Assembly (NCBI GenBank): GCA_016214955.1
Contig: JACRMN010000023.1
Location: forward strand, 212,501 to 276,500
Origin: Deltaproteobacteria bacterium
GTDB lineage: Bacteria; Myxococcota; Myxococcia; Myxococcales; Anaeromyxobacteraceae
Reading direction: 5' to 3'
DNA: 64,000 bases
Positions 45,203 to 53,987 of this stretch are shown in pieces. Below the pieces are notes generated by a model that ran no database searches, was not told the DNA's origin, and worked only from the letters and a program-made list of their open reading frames with translations. The position numbers were made by a program, and so were the translations under genes. Numbering within the stretch: the stretch's first letter is position 1; every line of letters begins with the position of its first letter.

Positions 45203-45805
45203 CTAGAGGGAGCGCTCCCCGGGGCGCGGCGCGGCGCGGACGGCCCGGGCGGTGCGCGCCTCGAAGTCGGCCAGGGCCTCGGCGGGCGCCTGGAAGTGGC
45301 CGGCGGCCAGGCCCCGGATCACCACCTCCGAGGCCCGGGCGGCGGCCCGGGCGTCGCGCTCCAGCGCCTCGACGCCATCGGCCAGGTTGAGCGCCGCCAC
45401 CAGGTCCACGCGCCACTGGCCCTTCACCCGGGTGAGCGAGGCCAGGGTGCGGCCGTCGGCGCCGACCACCCGCGCCCGGTCGCCGTCGATCTCGTCGTGG
45501 GCGGCGAGGAAGCCGAGCGCCTCGGCGCGCGACTTGGCCCCGTAGCCCACCCGGCTGGCCTCCTCGGGGCCGAAGCGGCGGGCCACCGCCTCCTCGAGCC
45601 GGGCGTAGGCGCGGGAGAGCTCCACGAAGGAGGACAGGATCCGAGGGGCCTCCTTGCCGGAGGCCAGGGCGGCGGCACCGGCGGCGTCGAAGCGGTGGAT
45701 GGCGGCGTAGAAGCGGGAGGCGACGTCGGTGGGGGTGCCGGGCCCGGCGGCGCCGGCGGCCGGGGCCGCGAGCGCGACGGCCAGGAGCGCGGCGCAGGAG
45801 GTCAC
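45203..45805 (-). CDS. Exported protein of unknown function
   Basis: 200 residues from GTG 45805. A signal peptide (SCAALLAVALAAPAAGAAG) is followed by a helical body: TPTDVASRFYAAIHRFDAAGAAALASGKEAPRILS, then a DEIDGDRARVVGADGRTLASLTRVKGQWRVDLV strand pair, then a C-terminal helix. The middle resembles a small NTF2-like or SnoaL-like fold used in lipid-binding exported proteins, but this is a weak impression. Thirteen bases upstream of the RDD gene, so likely part of that unit. Confidence 0.6.
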   Translation of the reverse strand: MTSCAALLAVALAAPAAGAAGPGTPTDVASRFYAAIHRFDAAGAAALASGKEAPRILSSFVELSRAYARLEEAVARRFGPEEASRVGYGAKSRAEALGFLAAHDEIDGDRARVVGADGRTLASLTRVKGQWRVDLVAALNLADGVEALERDARAAARASEVVIRGLAAGHFQAPAEALADFEARTARAVRAAPRPGERSL

Positions 45806-45870
45806 GGGGCCAGCATGGCCCCGGGCGGCCGGCGGGGCAAGCGGACCGCGAGCCCCCGCACCGCCGGCGC

Positions 45871-47160
45871 CTACGCGCCCCGCCACCGCGGCTCGCGCCG
45901 GTTCATGGCCACGAGCAGGGCCACCAGGCGCGCCTGCAGCCGCGCCGGCTCGCCGCCGGCCAGCGCCGCGGTGGCCGCTGCCGCCACCGCGTGGGCCGCG
46001 TAGGCGCCGGCGCCCAGCCGCCGCGAGACGCGCCCGCCGCGGGCCAGCATCACCCGCAGGCGCGCCACCATCCGCTCGTCCCGTCCGCTCCACGACTGGA
46101 TCCCGGCCAGGGTGCGCCTGTCGAGCGCCGCGATGCGCGTGTGCAGGAGCGCCCGTGCCAGGCACGCCGCCATGCGCTTCGCCCCGTCGCGCGTGAAGCG
46201 GAGCGGCCCCAGCCGGAGCACCCGCACGTCGCGGTCCACCTCGCGCTCGATGGCCGCCGCCCATGCCCCGGCCCCCGGGAAGCGCAGCCGCCGCACCACA
46301 GCCGCGCCCAGGTAGCCGCGGGCCGCCTCGGCCGGGTGGTGCTCGCGCGCCGGCCCCTGGCCGCGCAGCCGCGCCGGGCCGCCGGCTGCGGCGCGCACCG
46401 CCCGCAAGTGCAGCACCATGGCCAGCGCCGCCACCGGCCCCATGTTGAGGATGCCGAGGACGTCGGAGGCCGCCTCGTCGATGCGGTCGGCCCAGTAGCC
46501 GCCGGCGCCGCGGCGGCCGAGGGCCCGGCCAGCCACCCGGCCGAGCTCCGGGCGCAGCTCTTCCTCGGCGGCGAGGAGGTCGTGCCCGGCGGTCTCGTGG
46601 GCCAGCGCCGCCCAGAGGAGGAGGCCGCGGCGCGCCGCCGCCGGCGGGAAGCCCACCACGCCGGCCCGGGCCCCGAGCCGCCGGGTCCAGGTGACCGGCC
46701 AGGTGTAGGGGCCGAGGTCGGGTCGGCCCCACTTCACGAGCGGGGGCAGCGTGCCGCCAGGGGGCGCCTTCACGCCGTCGCGGGCCTCGGCAGAGAGGAA
46801 GCCGTCGTACAGGTCGCCCACCACCTCCTGCAGGGCGCGGGTCTCGGGGCGGCGGCGGGCCTGCTGCACCGCCGTCGCGAGGTCGAGGAGGCAGGCGGCG
46901 AGGTGCGGCTCACCCGGGTCCTCCAGCAGCCTCCTCAGGCCGCCGGGGCCCAGCTCATCGAGCCTCCGGAGCAGCGGCTCGAGCACCCCGCGCCGGTAGG
47001 CTCGGGGCAGCCGGCGGCGGGCCGCGGCCAGGCGGCGCCGAAGCCTCGCGTGGCCGCGCACCTCGCCCGGCCCGCGGGTGCGGTCGAGGAGCGCCTCCCG
47101 CAGGTCGTCGGCGCAGGCGGCGAGGTGACCGAGGTCGGGAGCGGGGCGCGTCCGGGACAT
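45871..47160 (-). CDS. Uncharacterised protein with a HETAGH motif, possible metallopeptidase
   Basis: 429 residues, no signal or membrane segment. Residues 188-193 are HETAGH in LLWAALAHETAGHDLLAAEE, the HExxGH spacing seen in M49 (dipeptidyl-peptidase III) zinc peptidases, and a later DRIDEAASDVLGILNMGP (E229) could supply the third zinc ligand, as EECRAE-type motifs do there. The N-terminal 110 residues are helical and Arg-rich. I recognise no family overall. It lies between argG and the exported unknown, with no clear partner. Confidence 0.6.
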   Translation of the reverse strand: MSRTRPAPDLGHLAACADDLREALLDRTRGPGEVRGHARLRRRLAAARRRLPRAYRRGVLEPLLRRLDELGPGGLRRLLEDPGEPHLAACLLDLATAVQQARRRPETRALQEVVGDLYDGFLSAEARDGVKAPPGGTLPPLVKWGRPDLGPYTWPVTWTRRLGARAGVVGFPPAAARRGLLLWAALAHETAGHDLLAAEEELRPELGRVAGRALGRRGAGGYWADRIDEAASDVLGILNMGPVAALAMVLHLRAVRAAAGGPARLRGQGPAREHHPAEAARGYLGAAVVRRLRFPGAGAWAAAIEREVDRDVRVLRLGPLRFTRDGAKRMAACLARALLHTRIAALDRRTLAGIQSWSGRDERMVARLRVMLARGGRVSRRLGAGAYAAHAVAAAATAALAGGEPARLQARLVALLVAMNRREPRWRGA

Positions 47161-47184
47161 GGGGCGCCCCAGCCTCCCGGCGGC

Positions 47185-48534
47185 CTACTCGTCCTTGGCG
47201 CCGAGCAGCTTGCCCAGGCCGGCGCCGGAGCTGGCGGCGCCGAGCTTGCGCATGGCCTCGAGGTGGTGGAGCAGGAGCTGGCGGTTGTCGCCGATGTTCA
47301 GGTTCTGCAGCTCCAGCGCGCCGATGCGATCGAGCGGCGTGAAGGCCGGCTCCTCGACCCGCTCCATGGAGAGCTTCTCGGGCGCGTAGCTCATGTACTG
47401 GGCCTTGGTGCCGAGGATGGTCCAGTCGTCGCCGCGCCGCAGCTCCACCGTCACCTGGCCGGTGACCGAGGGGGCGATCCAGCGGGAGAGCCCGTCGCGC
47501 AGCATCAGCGCCTCGGGGTCGTACCACTTGCCCTCGTAGAGCAGCCGGCCGAGCCGGCGACCCTGGGTGAAGTAGAGGTCGAGGGTGTTCTCGTTGTGGA
47601 TGGCCGAGAGCAGCCGCTCGTAGGTGAGGTGCAGGAGCGCCATGCCCGGGGCCTCGTAGACGCCGCGGCTCTTGGCGTCGATGACCCGGTTCTCGATCTG
47701 GTCGCTCATGCCCAGGCCGTGGCGGCCGCCGATGCGGTTGGCCTCCAGGAAGAGCTCGTAGGGGGAGCCGAAGCGCTTGCCGTTGATCTCCACCGGCCGC
47801 CCCTGCTCCCAGACGACGGTGATCTCCTCGGCGGCGATGGCCACCTCCGGCTTCCAGTGCGCCACGCCCATGATCGGCTGGACGATGCGCATGCTGGTGT
47901 CGAGCCGCTCCAGGTCCTTGGCCTCGTGGGTGGCGCCGAGGACGTTGGCGTCGGTGGAGTAGGCCTTCTCCGTGCCCATCTTGTACGGGAGCTTGCGGCG
48001 CTCCAGGTACTCGCTCATCTCCTTGCGGCCGCCGAAGGCGGTGACGAAGGCCTGGTCGAGCCACGGCTTGTAGATCCTGAGGTCCGGGTCCACCAGGATG
48101 CCGTACCTGTAGAAGCGCTGGATGTCGTTTCCCTTGTGCGTCGAGCCGTCGCCGAAGACGTGGACGCCGTCCTCGCGCATGGCCTGGACGATGGCGGTGG
48201 TGGTGACGGCGCGGCCCAGCGGCGTGGTGTTGAAGTACTTCTTGCCGCCGGCCGAGAGGTGGAAGGCGCCGCACTGGATGGCGCTGATGCCCTCGCGCAC
48301 CATGGCCTCGCGGCAGTCGATGAGCCGGGCCTTCACCGCGCCGTGGGTGAGCGCGATGGGCGGGATGTCGGCCGGGTTGGCCTCGTCGGGCTGGGCCAGG
48401 TCGGCGGTGTAGCAGTGGACCGCCATGCCCTGCTCCGACATCCAGGCCACGGCGCAGCGGGTGTCGAGGCCGCCGGAGAAGGCGATGCCGACGGCGGTGC
48501 CCTTGGGAGGAAGCGACTTGTAGATTCGGCTCAT
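47185..48534 (-). CDS. argG: Argininosuccinate synthase
   Basis: 449 residues. It joins citrulline and aspartate with ATP in arginine synthesis. N-terminal P-loop [18 protein letters not shown], then the length and the [27 protein letters not shown] segment match the long (E. coli-like) ArgG type. The ATG at 48534 begins the conserved [12 protein letters not shown]; upstream in-frame residues cover the tRNA and are not coding. It is divergent from the tRNA-Lys gene and stands apart from other arginine genes. Confidence 0.95.
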   Translation of the reverse strand: MSRIYKSLPPKGTAVGIAFSGGLDTRCAVAWMSEQGMAVHCYTADLAQPDEANPADIPPIALTHGAVKARLIDCREAMVREGISAIQCGAFHLSAGGKKYFNTTPLGRAVTTTAIVQAMREDGVHVFGDGSTHKGNDIQRFYRYGILVDPDLRIYKPWLDQAFVTAFGGRKEMSEYLERRKLPYKMGTEKAYSTDANVLGATHEAKDLERLDTSMRIVQPIMGVAHWKPEVAIAAEEITVVWEQGRPVEINGKRFGSPYELFLEANRIGGRHGLGMSDQIENRVIDAKSRGVYEAPGMALLHLTYERLLSAIHNENTLDLYFTQGRRLGRLLYEGKWYDPEALMLRDGLSRWIAPSVTGQVTVELRRGDDWTILGTKAQYMSYAPEKLSMERVEEPAFTPLDRIGALELQNLNIGDNRQLLLHHLEAMRKLGAASSGAGLGKLLGAKDE

Positions 48535-48626
48535 AGGGCCCGCGAAGTACCAGAAATCGACACCCTGTTCCAGCGCTTCGGAGAGGCGTGGCCGCGCGGT
48601 AGACTCCCGGCCGCCGGCAGGATCGC

Positions 48627-48698
48627 GGGGCGCTAGCTCAATGGTAGAGCAGCGGCCTTTTAAGCCGTTGGCTCCGGGTTCGAGTCCCGGGCGCCCCA
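48627..48698 (+). tRNA. tRNA-Lys (anticodon TTT)
   Basis: Acceptor stem GGGGCGC (48627-48633) pairs with GCGCCCC (48691-48697); discriminator A at 48698. D arm is GCTCAATGGTAGAGC. The anticodon stem GCGGC/GCCGT encloses loop CTTTTAA with anticodon TTT at 48659-48661. The T arm contains GGTTCGAGTCC. CCA is not encoded. It is divergent from argG. Confidence 0.97.
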
Positions 48699-48710
48699 CT
48701 CCACCCGCCC

Positions 48711-49607
48711 ATGCCAGAGACCACCCACCTCCCCTTCTCGCGCCGCCCCTCGGCGCTCCGCTACATGGCGCGCGCCTTCGTCACCCGCCACCCCGGGCTG
48801 GCGCGGGCCGGCGGCTTCCCGCCGCTCGCCGCCACCTGGCGCGGGCCGCTGCTGGGCGCGCGCGCGCGGGACGAGGCGCTGGCGCTCTGCGGCCCGGGCG
48901 CGGCGGCGGGCCTGCCGCTCCTGCTGCCCCAGCTCGTCGGGCTGCGCCTGCAGATGGCGGTCCTCACCCACCCCTCGTTCCCGCTGCCCGTCTGGCGCTC
49001 CCTCCAGATCCGCAACCGGCTCCACCTGCTCCGCCCCATCCCCGCGGAGAGCGAGGTCGAGCTGACGACCCACGTCGACGCCCGGCGCTTCCTGGAGAAG
49101 GGCGCCGAGCTGGACCTGCGCACCCGCGTGCTCTCCGGCGGGGCGCTCCTCTGGGAAGGGGTCGCCACCTACTACTACCGGGGCCGGCACGGGCTGCCGG
49201 TCGACGCGCCACCTCCCGCAGCACCACCGCCGGTCGCGGGCGCGCCGGACGCCACCTGGCAGACGCCCGCGGGCAGCGGCTGGCGCACCGGCCACCTCAC
49301 CGGCGACTACAACCCGCTCCACTGGTGGCACGGCTACGCGCGGCGGGCCGGCTTCCGCGGCGCCTCGCTCCACCCCGGGCTGGCCCTGGCGCGCTGCCTG
49401 GCCCACCTGCCAGACCCGGGCGGCCCGGCGCAGCGGCTCGACGCCTGGTTCCGCGGGCCGGTGTACGAGGGCGCAGGCGCGAGGCTGGCCGCCGAGCCCG
49501 GCCCGGAGGGCGCCCGCTTCGCACTCCTCGTCGAGGGGGACGAGCGGCCGGCGATCGTCGGCGCCTGGCGCGCCGCCCGCGCCGGAGAGGTGCTGGACGG
49601 GGCGTAG
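48711..49607 (+). CDS. MaoC-like hot-dog dehydratase family protein
   Basis: 298 residues, probably two hot-dog folds. The C-terminal one has the MaoC-type motif [34 protein letters not shown], in which D, N and H positions match the hydratase active site. The N-terminal one ([31 protein letters not shown]) lacks the motif. It may hydrate an enoyl thioester or act as a thioesterase-like protein; the substrate is unknown. It starts 13 bases after the tRNA gene and is not obviously operonic. Confidence 0.82.
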   Translation: MPETTHLPFSRRPSALRYMARAFVTRHPGLARAGGFPPLAATWRGPLLGARARDEALALCGPGAAAGLPLLLPQLVGLRLQMAVLTHPSFPLPVWRSLQIRNRLHLLRPIPAESEVELTTHVDARRFLEKGAELDLRTRVLSGGALLWEGVATYYYRGRHGLPVDAPPPAAPPPVAGAPDATWQTPAGSGWRTGHLTGDYNPLHWWHGYARRAGFRGASLHPGLALARCLAHLPDPGGPAQRLDAWFRGPVYEGAGARLAAEPGPEGARFALLVEGDERPAIVGAWRAARAGEVLDGA

Positions 49608-49665
49608 CAGGTACCGCCCGCGCCATTGCCCCGCGGCGCGCGTTTCCTTATCTACGCTGCGAGAG

Positions 49666-50379
49666 GTGGGGAGCTTGGGCCGGACGCTGCGGGAGAGCAC
49701 TGCGCTGGTGTACGGCGCCGGGGCGCTGGGCGGCGCGGCCTGCCTGGTGCTGGCGTCGGCCGGCCTGGGCCGGCTCGTGGTGGTGGACCAGGGCGCCGTC
49801 GAGCCCGCCGACCTCTCCGGGCAGCCCCTCTTCGGCGATGCCGACCTGGGGCGGCGATGGGTGGAGGCCACCGCCGATCGGCTGGGCGTGCTCTTCCCGG
49901 GGCTGCGGGTCGAGGCCCGGGACGAGCGGCCCGAGGCGGCCCTCGACCCCGCGCTTCTCGCCGGCGCCGGCGTGGTGGCCGACTGCACCGGCCGCTTCTC
50001 GGCCATGTTCCCCGTCAACGACGCCGCGGTCGCCGCCGGAAGGCCCCTGGTCCACGCCTCGGCGGTGGGCCTGACCGCCCACCTGCTCACCGTGGTGCCG
50101 GGGAGCACCGGCTGCCTGCGCTGCCTGTTCGAGGGGCCGCCACCGCCTGGCGCCGTGCCGGGCCCGGCCCAGGCCGGGCTGTTCGGGCCGCTGGCCGCCT
50201 TCGCCGGTGCGCTGGCCGGGCGCGAGGCGCTGCGCCTCCTCGCCGGAGAGCCCCCGGCGCTGGCCGGGCGGCTGCTCGCCTACGAGGCGCGCTCGGCCCG
50301 CTCCCGTTCGCTCCCGGTGAACAGGCGGCCGGGCTGCGCCGGCTGCGCCGCCGCCGCGCCGCCGGGGGGCTCGCCGTGA
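49666..50379 (+). CDS. ThiF/MoeB-like protein with a degenerate active site
   Basis: 237 residues with an E1-like Rossmann fold: ALVYGAGALGGAACLVLASAGLGRLVVVD, then VEPADLSGQPLF where the family has a SNLxRQ Arg-finger segment, here changed so the Arg is missing. Later DCTGRFSAMFPVNDAAVAAGRPLVHASAVG and two zinc Cys pairs, CLRC and CAGC. A catalytic transfer Cys in the usual place is not seen. Start is GTG at 49666. It is followed after 22 bases by a second, more divergent ThiF-like protein. Confidence 0.8.
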   Translation: MGSLGRTLRESTALVYGAGALGGAACLVLASAGLGRLVVVDQGAVEPADLSGQPLFGDADLGRRWVEATADRLGVLFPGLRVEARDERPEAALDPALLAGAGVVADCTGRFSAMFPVNDAAVAAGRPLVHASAVGLTAHLLTVVPGSTGCLRCLFEGPPPPGAVPGPAQAGLFGPLAAFAGALAGREALRLLAGEPPALAGRLLAYEARSARSRSLPVNRRPGCAGCAAAAPPGGSP

Positions 50380-50401
50380 GCGCGCGCCCCGCGAGGTCGG
50401 C

Positions 50402-51091
50402 ATGCCGCTGACCGAGGCCGACGCCGGGCGCTACGCCCGGCACGCGTCGGTCGCCGCCGTGGGCGCGGAGGGACAGGCTCGCCTCCGGGCGGCGCGCGTC
50501 CAGGTGGTCGGTGCCGGGGGCGAGGCCGGGCCGGCGCTGCTCTGCCTGGCGCAGGCCGGGGTGGGCGCCCTCTACCTCGACGACGAGGCCGACGTCGGCC
50601 CGGAGGACGCGCCCGGCTGGCTCTACGGGCCCGAGCGGCTCGGGGAGCTCCGGCTGCTGGCGGCGCTGGAGCCGCTGCGCCGCACCGGGGGGCCGCTCCG
50701 GGTGAGGCCCCACGGCACCGGCGTGGACCTCTCGGCCGCGCTGATCTTCGCCGGCACCCGCGGGATCGCCCTGCTCGCCGCCGACCGGGCGCGGCTGGCT
50801 GCCCTGCCCCACGTGGTGGTGGAGCCCCGAGGAGAGGGCGGCCGGGTGGTGAGCGTGCCCGCCGGGGCGCCCTGCTACCGCTGCGCCGGGCGCCCGGTCC
50901 TGGGCGGCCCGCCGGCGCCGGGGGCCGCGGCCGCCGCCGGCCTCCTCGGCGCCCTGGAGCTCCTCCTCATCCTCGCCGATGCGCTGCCGCCTCCCGGCGA
51001 GGGCCGCTGCCTCGAGCTCGGACCGGCGGGGCCGCAGGCCAGGGCCACGGTGCGCCGGAGCGGCTGCGCGTGCGGCCGGCCGCCGGCCTGA
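50402..51091 (+). CDS. Second, divergent ThiF-like protein
   Basis: 229 residues. It starts like MoeB (TEADAGRYARHASVAAVGAEGQARLRAARVQVVGAGGEAGPALLCLAQAGVGALYLDDEADVGPED), but the Arg-finger stretch is replaced and the middle domain is short. The zinc positions persist as CYRC and CAC near the C-terminus. It is likely a structural partner of the preceding ThiF-like protein, giving an asymmetric pair as in heterodimeric E1 enzymes; that is inference. No ubiquitin-like or ThiS/MoaD carrier gene is adjacent. Confidence 0.75.
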   Translation: MPLTEADAGRYARHASVAAVGAEGQARLRAARVQVVGAGGEAGPALLCLAQAGVGALYLDDEADVGPEDAPGWLYGPERLGELRLLAALEPLRRTGGPLRVRPHGTGVDLSAALIFAGTRGIALLAADRARLAALPHVVVEPRGEGGRVVSVPAGAPCYRCAGRPVLGGPPAPGAAAAAGLLGALELLLILADALPPPGEGRCLELGPAGPQARATVRRSGCACGRPPA

Positions 51092-51523
51092 CCGGCGCGT
51101 CCCTCCGTCCCGCTACCCGGGGACTGGATGGCCTGGAGGGCCCAGCCGGGCGAGCAGCCCGGCCCCGGGCCCGGGGCCGTCCTCCGGGAGCCAGCGCAGC
51201 ACCCCCCCGCGCCGGCGGCAGCGACCCCTTGTCGGCGGCGCAGGGCGCACCGTGCGTGGACCGGTGAAACGCAAATTGGCACCCATCGTGTCCGCCTAGT
51301 GAGCGCCACCCGGGCAGGCGCCGAAAACGCCAGCGAACTCTGCGGCTTCGCGCATGGTTCTCACGGATGGTGTCCCGGGCGCGTGGGAGGTGGTCGTTGC
51401 TCCAGATCAAACCCTAGGTTTCGACAGGACGCGGAACGCCGGAGGGCCGCCAGCGTCCACCCCGCGCGAGGGCACGGGGGTCACCCAATCACGGGCCGAT
51501 CCGCGTCGGCAGAGGGCGTAGCC
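51092..51523. other. 432-base gap upstream of the multicopper oxidase
   Basis: No protein-like frame with consistent G/C third positions. It contains a perfect 20-bp palindrome at 51160-51179 and a less GC-rich stretch (about 51260-51440) that could hold promoter elements; I see no convincing -35/-10 pair or known riboswitch. An in-frame open stretch precedes the oxidase start but lacks the oxidase signal features, so it is treated as leader. Confidence 0.6.
51160..51179. repeat. Perfect 20-bp palindrome CGGCCCCGGGCCCGGGGCCG
   Basis: Exact palindrome 69 bases after the ThiF-like pair. As RNA it could form a 7-bp stem with a GGGCCC loop; there is no T-run. It may end transcription of the upstream pair or bind a dimeric regulator. 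Confidence 0.5.
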
Positions 51524-53875
51524 ATGTCCAGAGGCAAACTGACCCGTCGTCAGCTTCTCAAGATGTCAGCCGCCGGAGGGGCGGCCTCGGTGTTCGCCAG
51601 GGCCTATGGCGCCACCTGCGTCGACCAGTCTCCCATCGGCATCGACGCGCCGGCGCCGGGCGGCGGGACGATGGACAACACCGGCTGTCCCATCGACGCA
51701 GACCTGAACCCGATGAGCCCCTTCATCCTGGAGCCCTTCACCGACCCACTCCCGGTGCCCACTGCCATGAAGCCCGGCTACCGGCGGCCCGACGGGACGC
51801 TCGCCCCGGCCGGAGCGCAGGACGAGTGGAGCGTGCGCGCCAAGCGAAACGACCAGCCCTCGGGGCGGAGCGTGCCCGGCTACGGCCCCGGCTACCAGGA
51901 CGCCATCGGCGAGCGGCTCATGCCCAACGACGGGCGGACCTTCACCTTCATCAACCCCAAGACCGGCATCCGGACCACCAAGACCATGGACTTCGGCGGG
52001 GCGCGCGCCGGCTCCTTTCAGCTCTACCCGGGCGGCAGGGGCACCTCCTACGGCAACCTCTCCGGGCAGGCGAAGGCCCGCTTCGACCTGCTGGCGACCG
52101 ACCCGGTGCTGTACCACATCCGCATCGGGGTCAGCGCCCACGCCTTCACCAGCTCCAACGTCCAGCCCATCGACCGGAACGGCAGGCCGGTCCCGCTGCC
52201 GCGCGGGGTCCGCGCGCCCAACGGCAGCCGGCCGGGCACGTTCAAGATGCCGGCCAGCACCATCTACGGGTTCAACAACACCTTCGGCGGGACGCTGTGC
52301 AACGTCGAGTACGGCCGGCCGGTCATCGTGCGGATGGAGAACGACCTCGACCTCAACCCGAGCTGCCTCGACCGCGGCGACTTCGGCGCGCCGGACTGGG
52401 CCTTCCTCACCCACCTGCACAACGGGCACACCGCCCCCGAGTGCGACGGACAGCCCCATCACCTGATGGAGAACGAGGGCGGCTACCTGCCCACCGAGTG
52501 GAGCGACAACCTCTACCTCAACTACCCGGCCGGCGGCCTGGACGAGGAGAAGCAGTCGTTCCTCTGGTTCCACGACCACCGCATGCACCACACCGGGCCC
52601 AACGTCTACAAGGGCATGCTCGGGCTCATGCCGCACTACGACCCGGCCAACGCCAACAACCCCACCGGCATCGACTCGGGCGACGAGCGCACCGGCCTGC
52701 GGCTCCCGGGCGTGCGGGTGGACAACGGCGACGGCACCTTCGACGTGAAGTACGACGTCCCCATGGCGCTCTACGACTGCCGCATGGACGACGGCGTCAC
52801 GCCCCACGAGGACGCCCACACGCCGCTGCCGCTCTGCGGCCTCACCCACCCCGAATCGTGGGGCCAGCTCTTCCTCAAGCACTACCCGAATCACGGCTTC
52901 GTGGGCGACATCTTCACCGTCAACGGCGTGGCCTACCCGGTGCTCCACGTGGAGCGGCGCCGCTACCGCTTCCGCTTCCTGGGGGCCTCGCTGGCGCGTC
53001 AGTACCAGCTCTCGCTCCGCCGCGGCTCCATCGTCCCGGCCCCGGGGCGCCAGGGCCAGTGGAGCTTCGGGACGCAGCAGGGGGGCAAGACCGTCTTCGA
53101 CTCCGGCCAGCAGGTGATGCGCATGACCCAGATCGCCAGCGACGGCGGGCTCCTCCCCAGGCCGGTGCTGCGCGACTCGGTGGAGATCTGGCCGGCCAAG
53201 CGCCGCGAGGTGGTGATCGACTTCTCCACCTACCAGGACGGCAGCGCGACCCGGAACGGCGACGTCATCTACCTCACCAACAGCGCCGAGATGATCGACG
53301 GCCGGCAGATCAGCTCCAAGGACAGGTTCTTCGTTCCCATGGTGGCCTTCGTCATCGACGGCGAGCCGTCGGTGGCCGACGCCAGCGACCCCGGCCTCTC
53401 GCCCACCGCGGCCTTCAACCCCAGCAAGCAGCTGCGCCCGCGGATCACCCCGCCGCCCAACCCGGCCGTGAACCACATGGACTTCACCCTGCAGCGCGGC
53501 GGAAGCCTGGGCGGGGAGACCGAGTGGCTCATCAATGGCCTCCAGTTCGACCCGCAGGCCCCGCTCTGGGCCCCGAAGCTCGACAGCTTCGAGTTCTGGG
53601 GCGTCAACAACGGCGGCGGCGGCTGGACCCACCCCATGCACATCCACATGGAGGAGCACCAGGTGACCGCCCGCAGCACCGGCCTGGGCATGAACGCCCG
53701 GCCGCCGCACCCCGAGGACCCGATCGGCAAGGAGGACGTCGTCGCCCTCGAGCCCAGCGAGCAGACCACCATCTACCGCGGCTTCCGCACCTTCCTGGGC
53801 AACTACGTGGCCCACTGCCACAACCTGGCTCACGAGGACCACAACATGATGTTCGGGTGGGCCATCACCAAGTGA
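51524..53875 (+). CDS. Tat-exported multicopper oxidase
   Basis: 783 residues from ATG 51524. A Tat signal (LTRRQLLKMSAAGGAA) begins it. Copper motifs are HLHNGH near residue 305, WFHDHRMHHTG near 350, HPMHIHMEEH near 710 and HCHNLAHEDHNMM near 767; the axial residue after the last motif is Met, as in high-copper-affinity oxidases. Similar enzymes oxidise metals, bilirubin or phenolics, or process Mn/Fe in metal-reducing bacteria. Substrate is not predictable. It has its own long leader and precedes a surface-repeat protein. Confidence 0.9.
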   Translation: MSRGKLTRRQLLKMSAAGGAASVFARAYGATCVDQSPIGIDAPAPGGGTMDNTGCPIDADLNPMSPFILEPFTDPLPVPTAMKPGYRRPDGTLAPAGAQDEWSVRAKRNDQPSGRSVPGYGPGYQDAIGERLMPNDGRTFTFINPKTGIRTTKTMDFGGARAGSFQLYPGGRGTSYGNLSGQAKARFDLLATDPVLYHIRIGVSAHAFTSSNVQPIDRNGRPVPLPRGVRAPNGSRPGTFKMPASTIYGFNNTFGGTLCNVEYGRPVIVRMENDLDLNPSCLDRGDFGAPDWAFLTHLHNGHTAPECDGQPHHLMENEGGYLPTEWSDNLYLNYPAGGLDEEKQSFLWFHDHRMHHTGPNVYKGMLGLMPHYDPANANNPTGIDSGDERTGLRLPGVRVDNGDGTFDVKYDVPMALYDCRMDDGVTPHEDAHTPLPLCGLTHPESWGQLFLKHYPNHGFVGDIFTVNGVAYPVLHVERRRYRFRFLGASLARQYQLSLRRGSIVPAPGRQGQWSFGTQQGGKTVFDSGQQVMRMTQIASDGGLLPRPVLRDSVEIWPAKRREVVIDFSTYQDGSATRNGDVIYLTNSAEMIDGRQISSKDRFFVPMVAFVIDGEPSVADASDPGLSPTAAFNPSKQLRPRITPPPNPAVNHMDFTLQRGGSLGGETEWLINGLQFDPQAPLWAPKLDSFEFWGVNNGGGGWTHPMHIHMEEHQVTARSTGLGMNARPPHPEDPIGKEDVVALEPSEQTTIYRGFRTFLGNYVAHCHNLAHEDHNMMFGWAITK

Positions 53876-53987
53876 GGCGCTGGCGGTCGAGCCGTCGCTC
53901 CCGGCCCGGAGGGCGCCGGGGGCGGCGCACTCCCGCTCGCGGCCGCGCCGGGATCGCCGGCGCAGGGGGAGAGGAGCGAGAGCAGCC

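Noticed and set aside
48641..50074. Arg/Pro-rich plus-strand frame overlapping tRNA-Lys and two genes
   Set aside because: It starts inside the tRNA and is a shadow of the MaoC-like and ThiF-like genes.
51276..51294. TGGCAC sequence in the multicopper oxidase leader as a sigma54 -24 box
   Set aside because: The -12 partner reads GTGT rather than TTGC at the right spacing.
51230..51420. Possible c-di-GMP or other riboswitch in the less GC-rich leader of the multicopper oxidase
   Set aside because: I could not match conserved GEMM or cobalamin core sequences; short resemblances (AAACGCAAA) are not enough.
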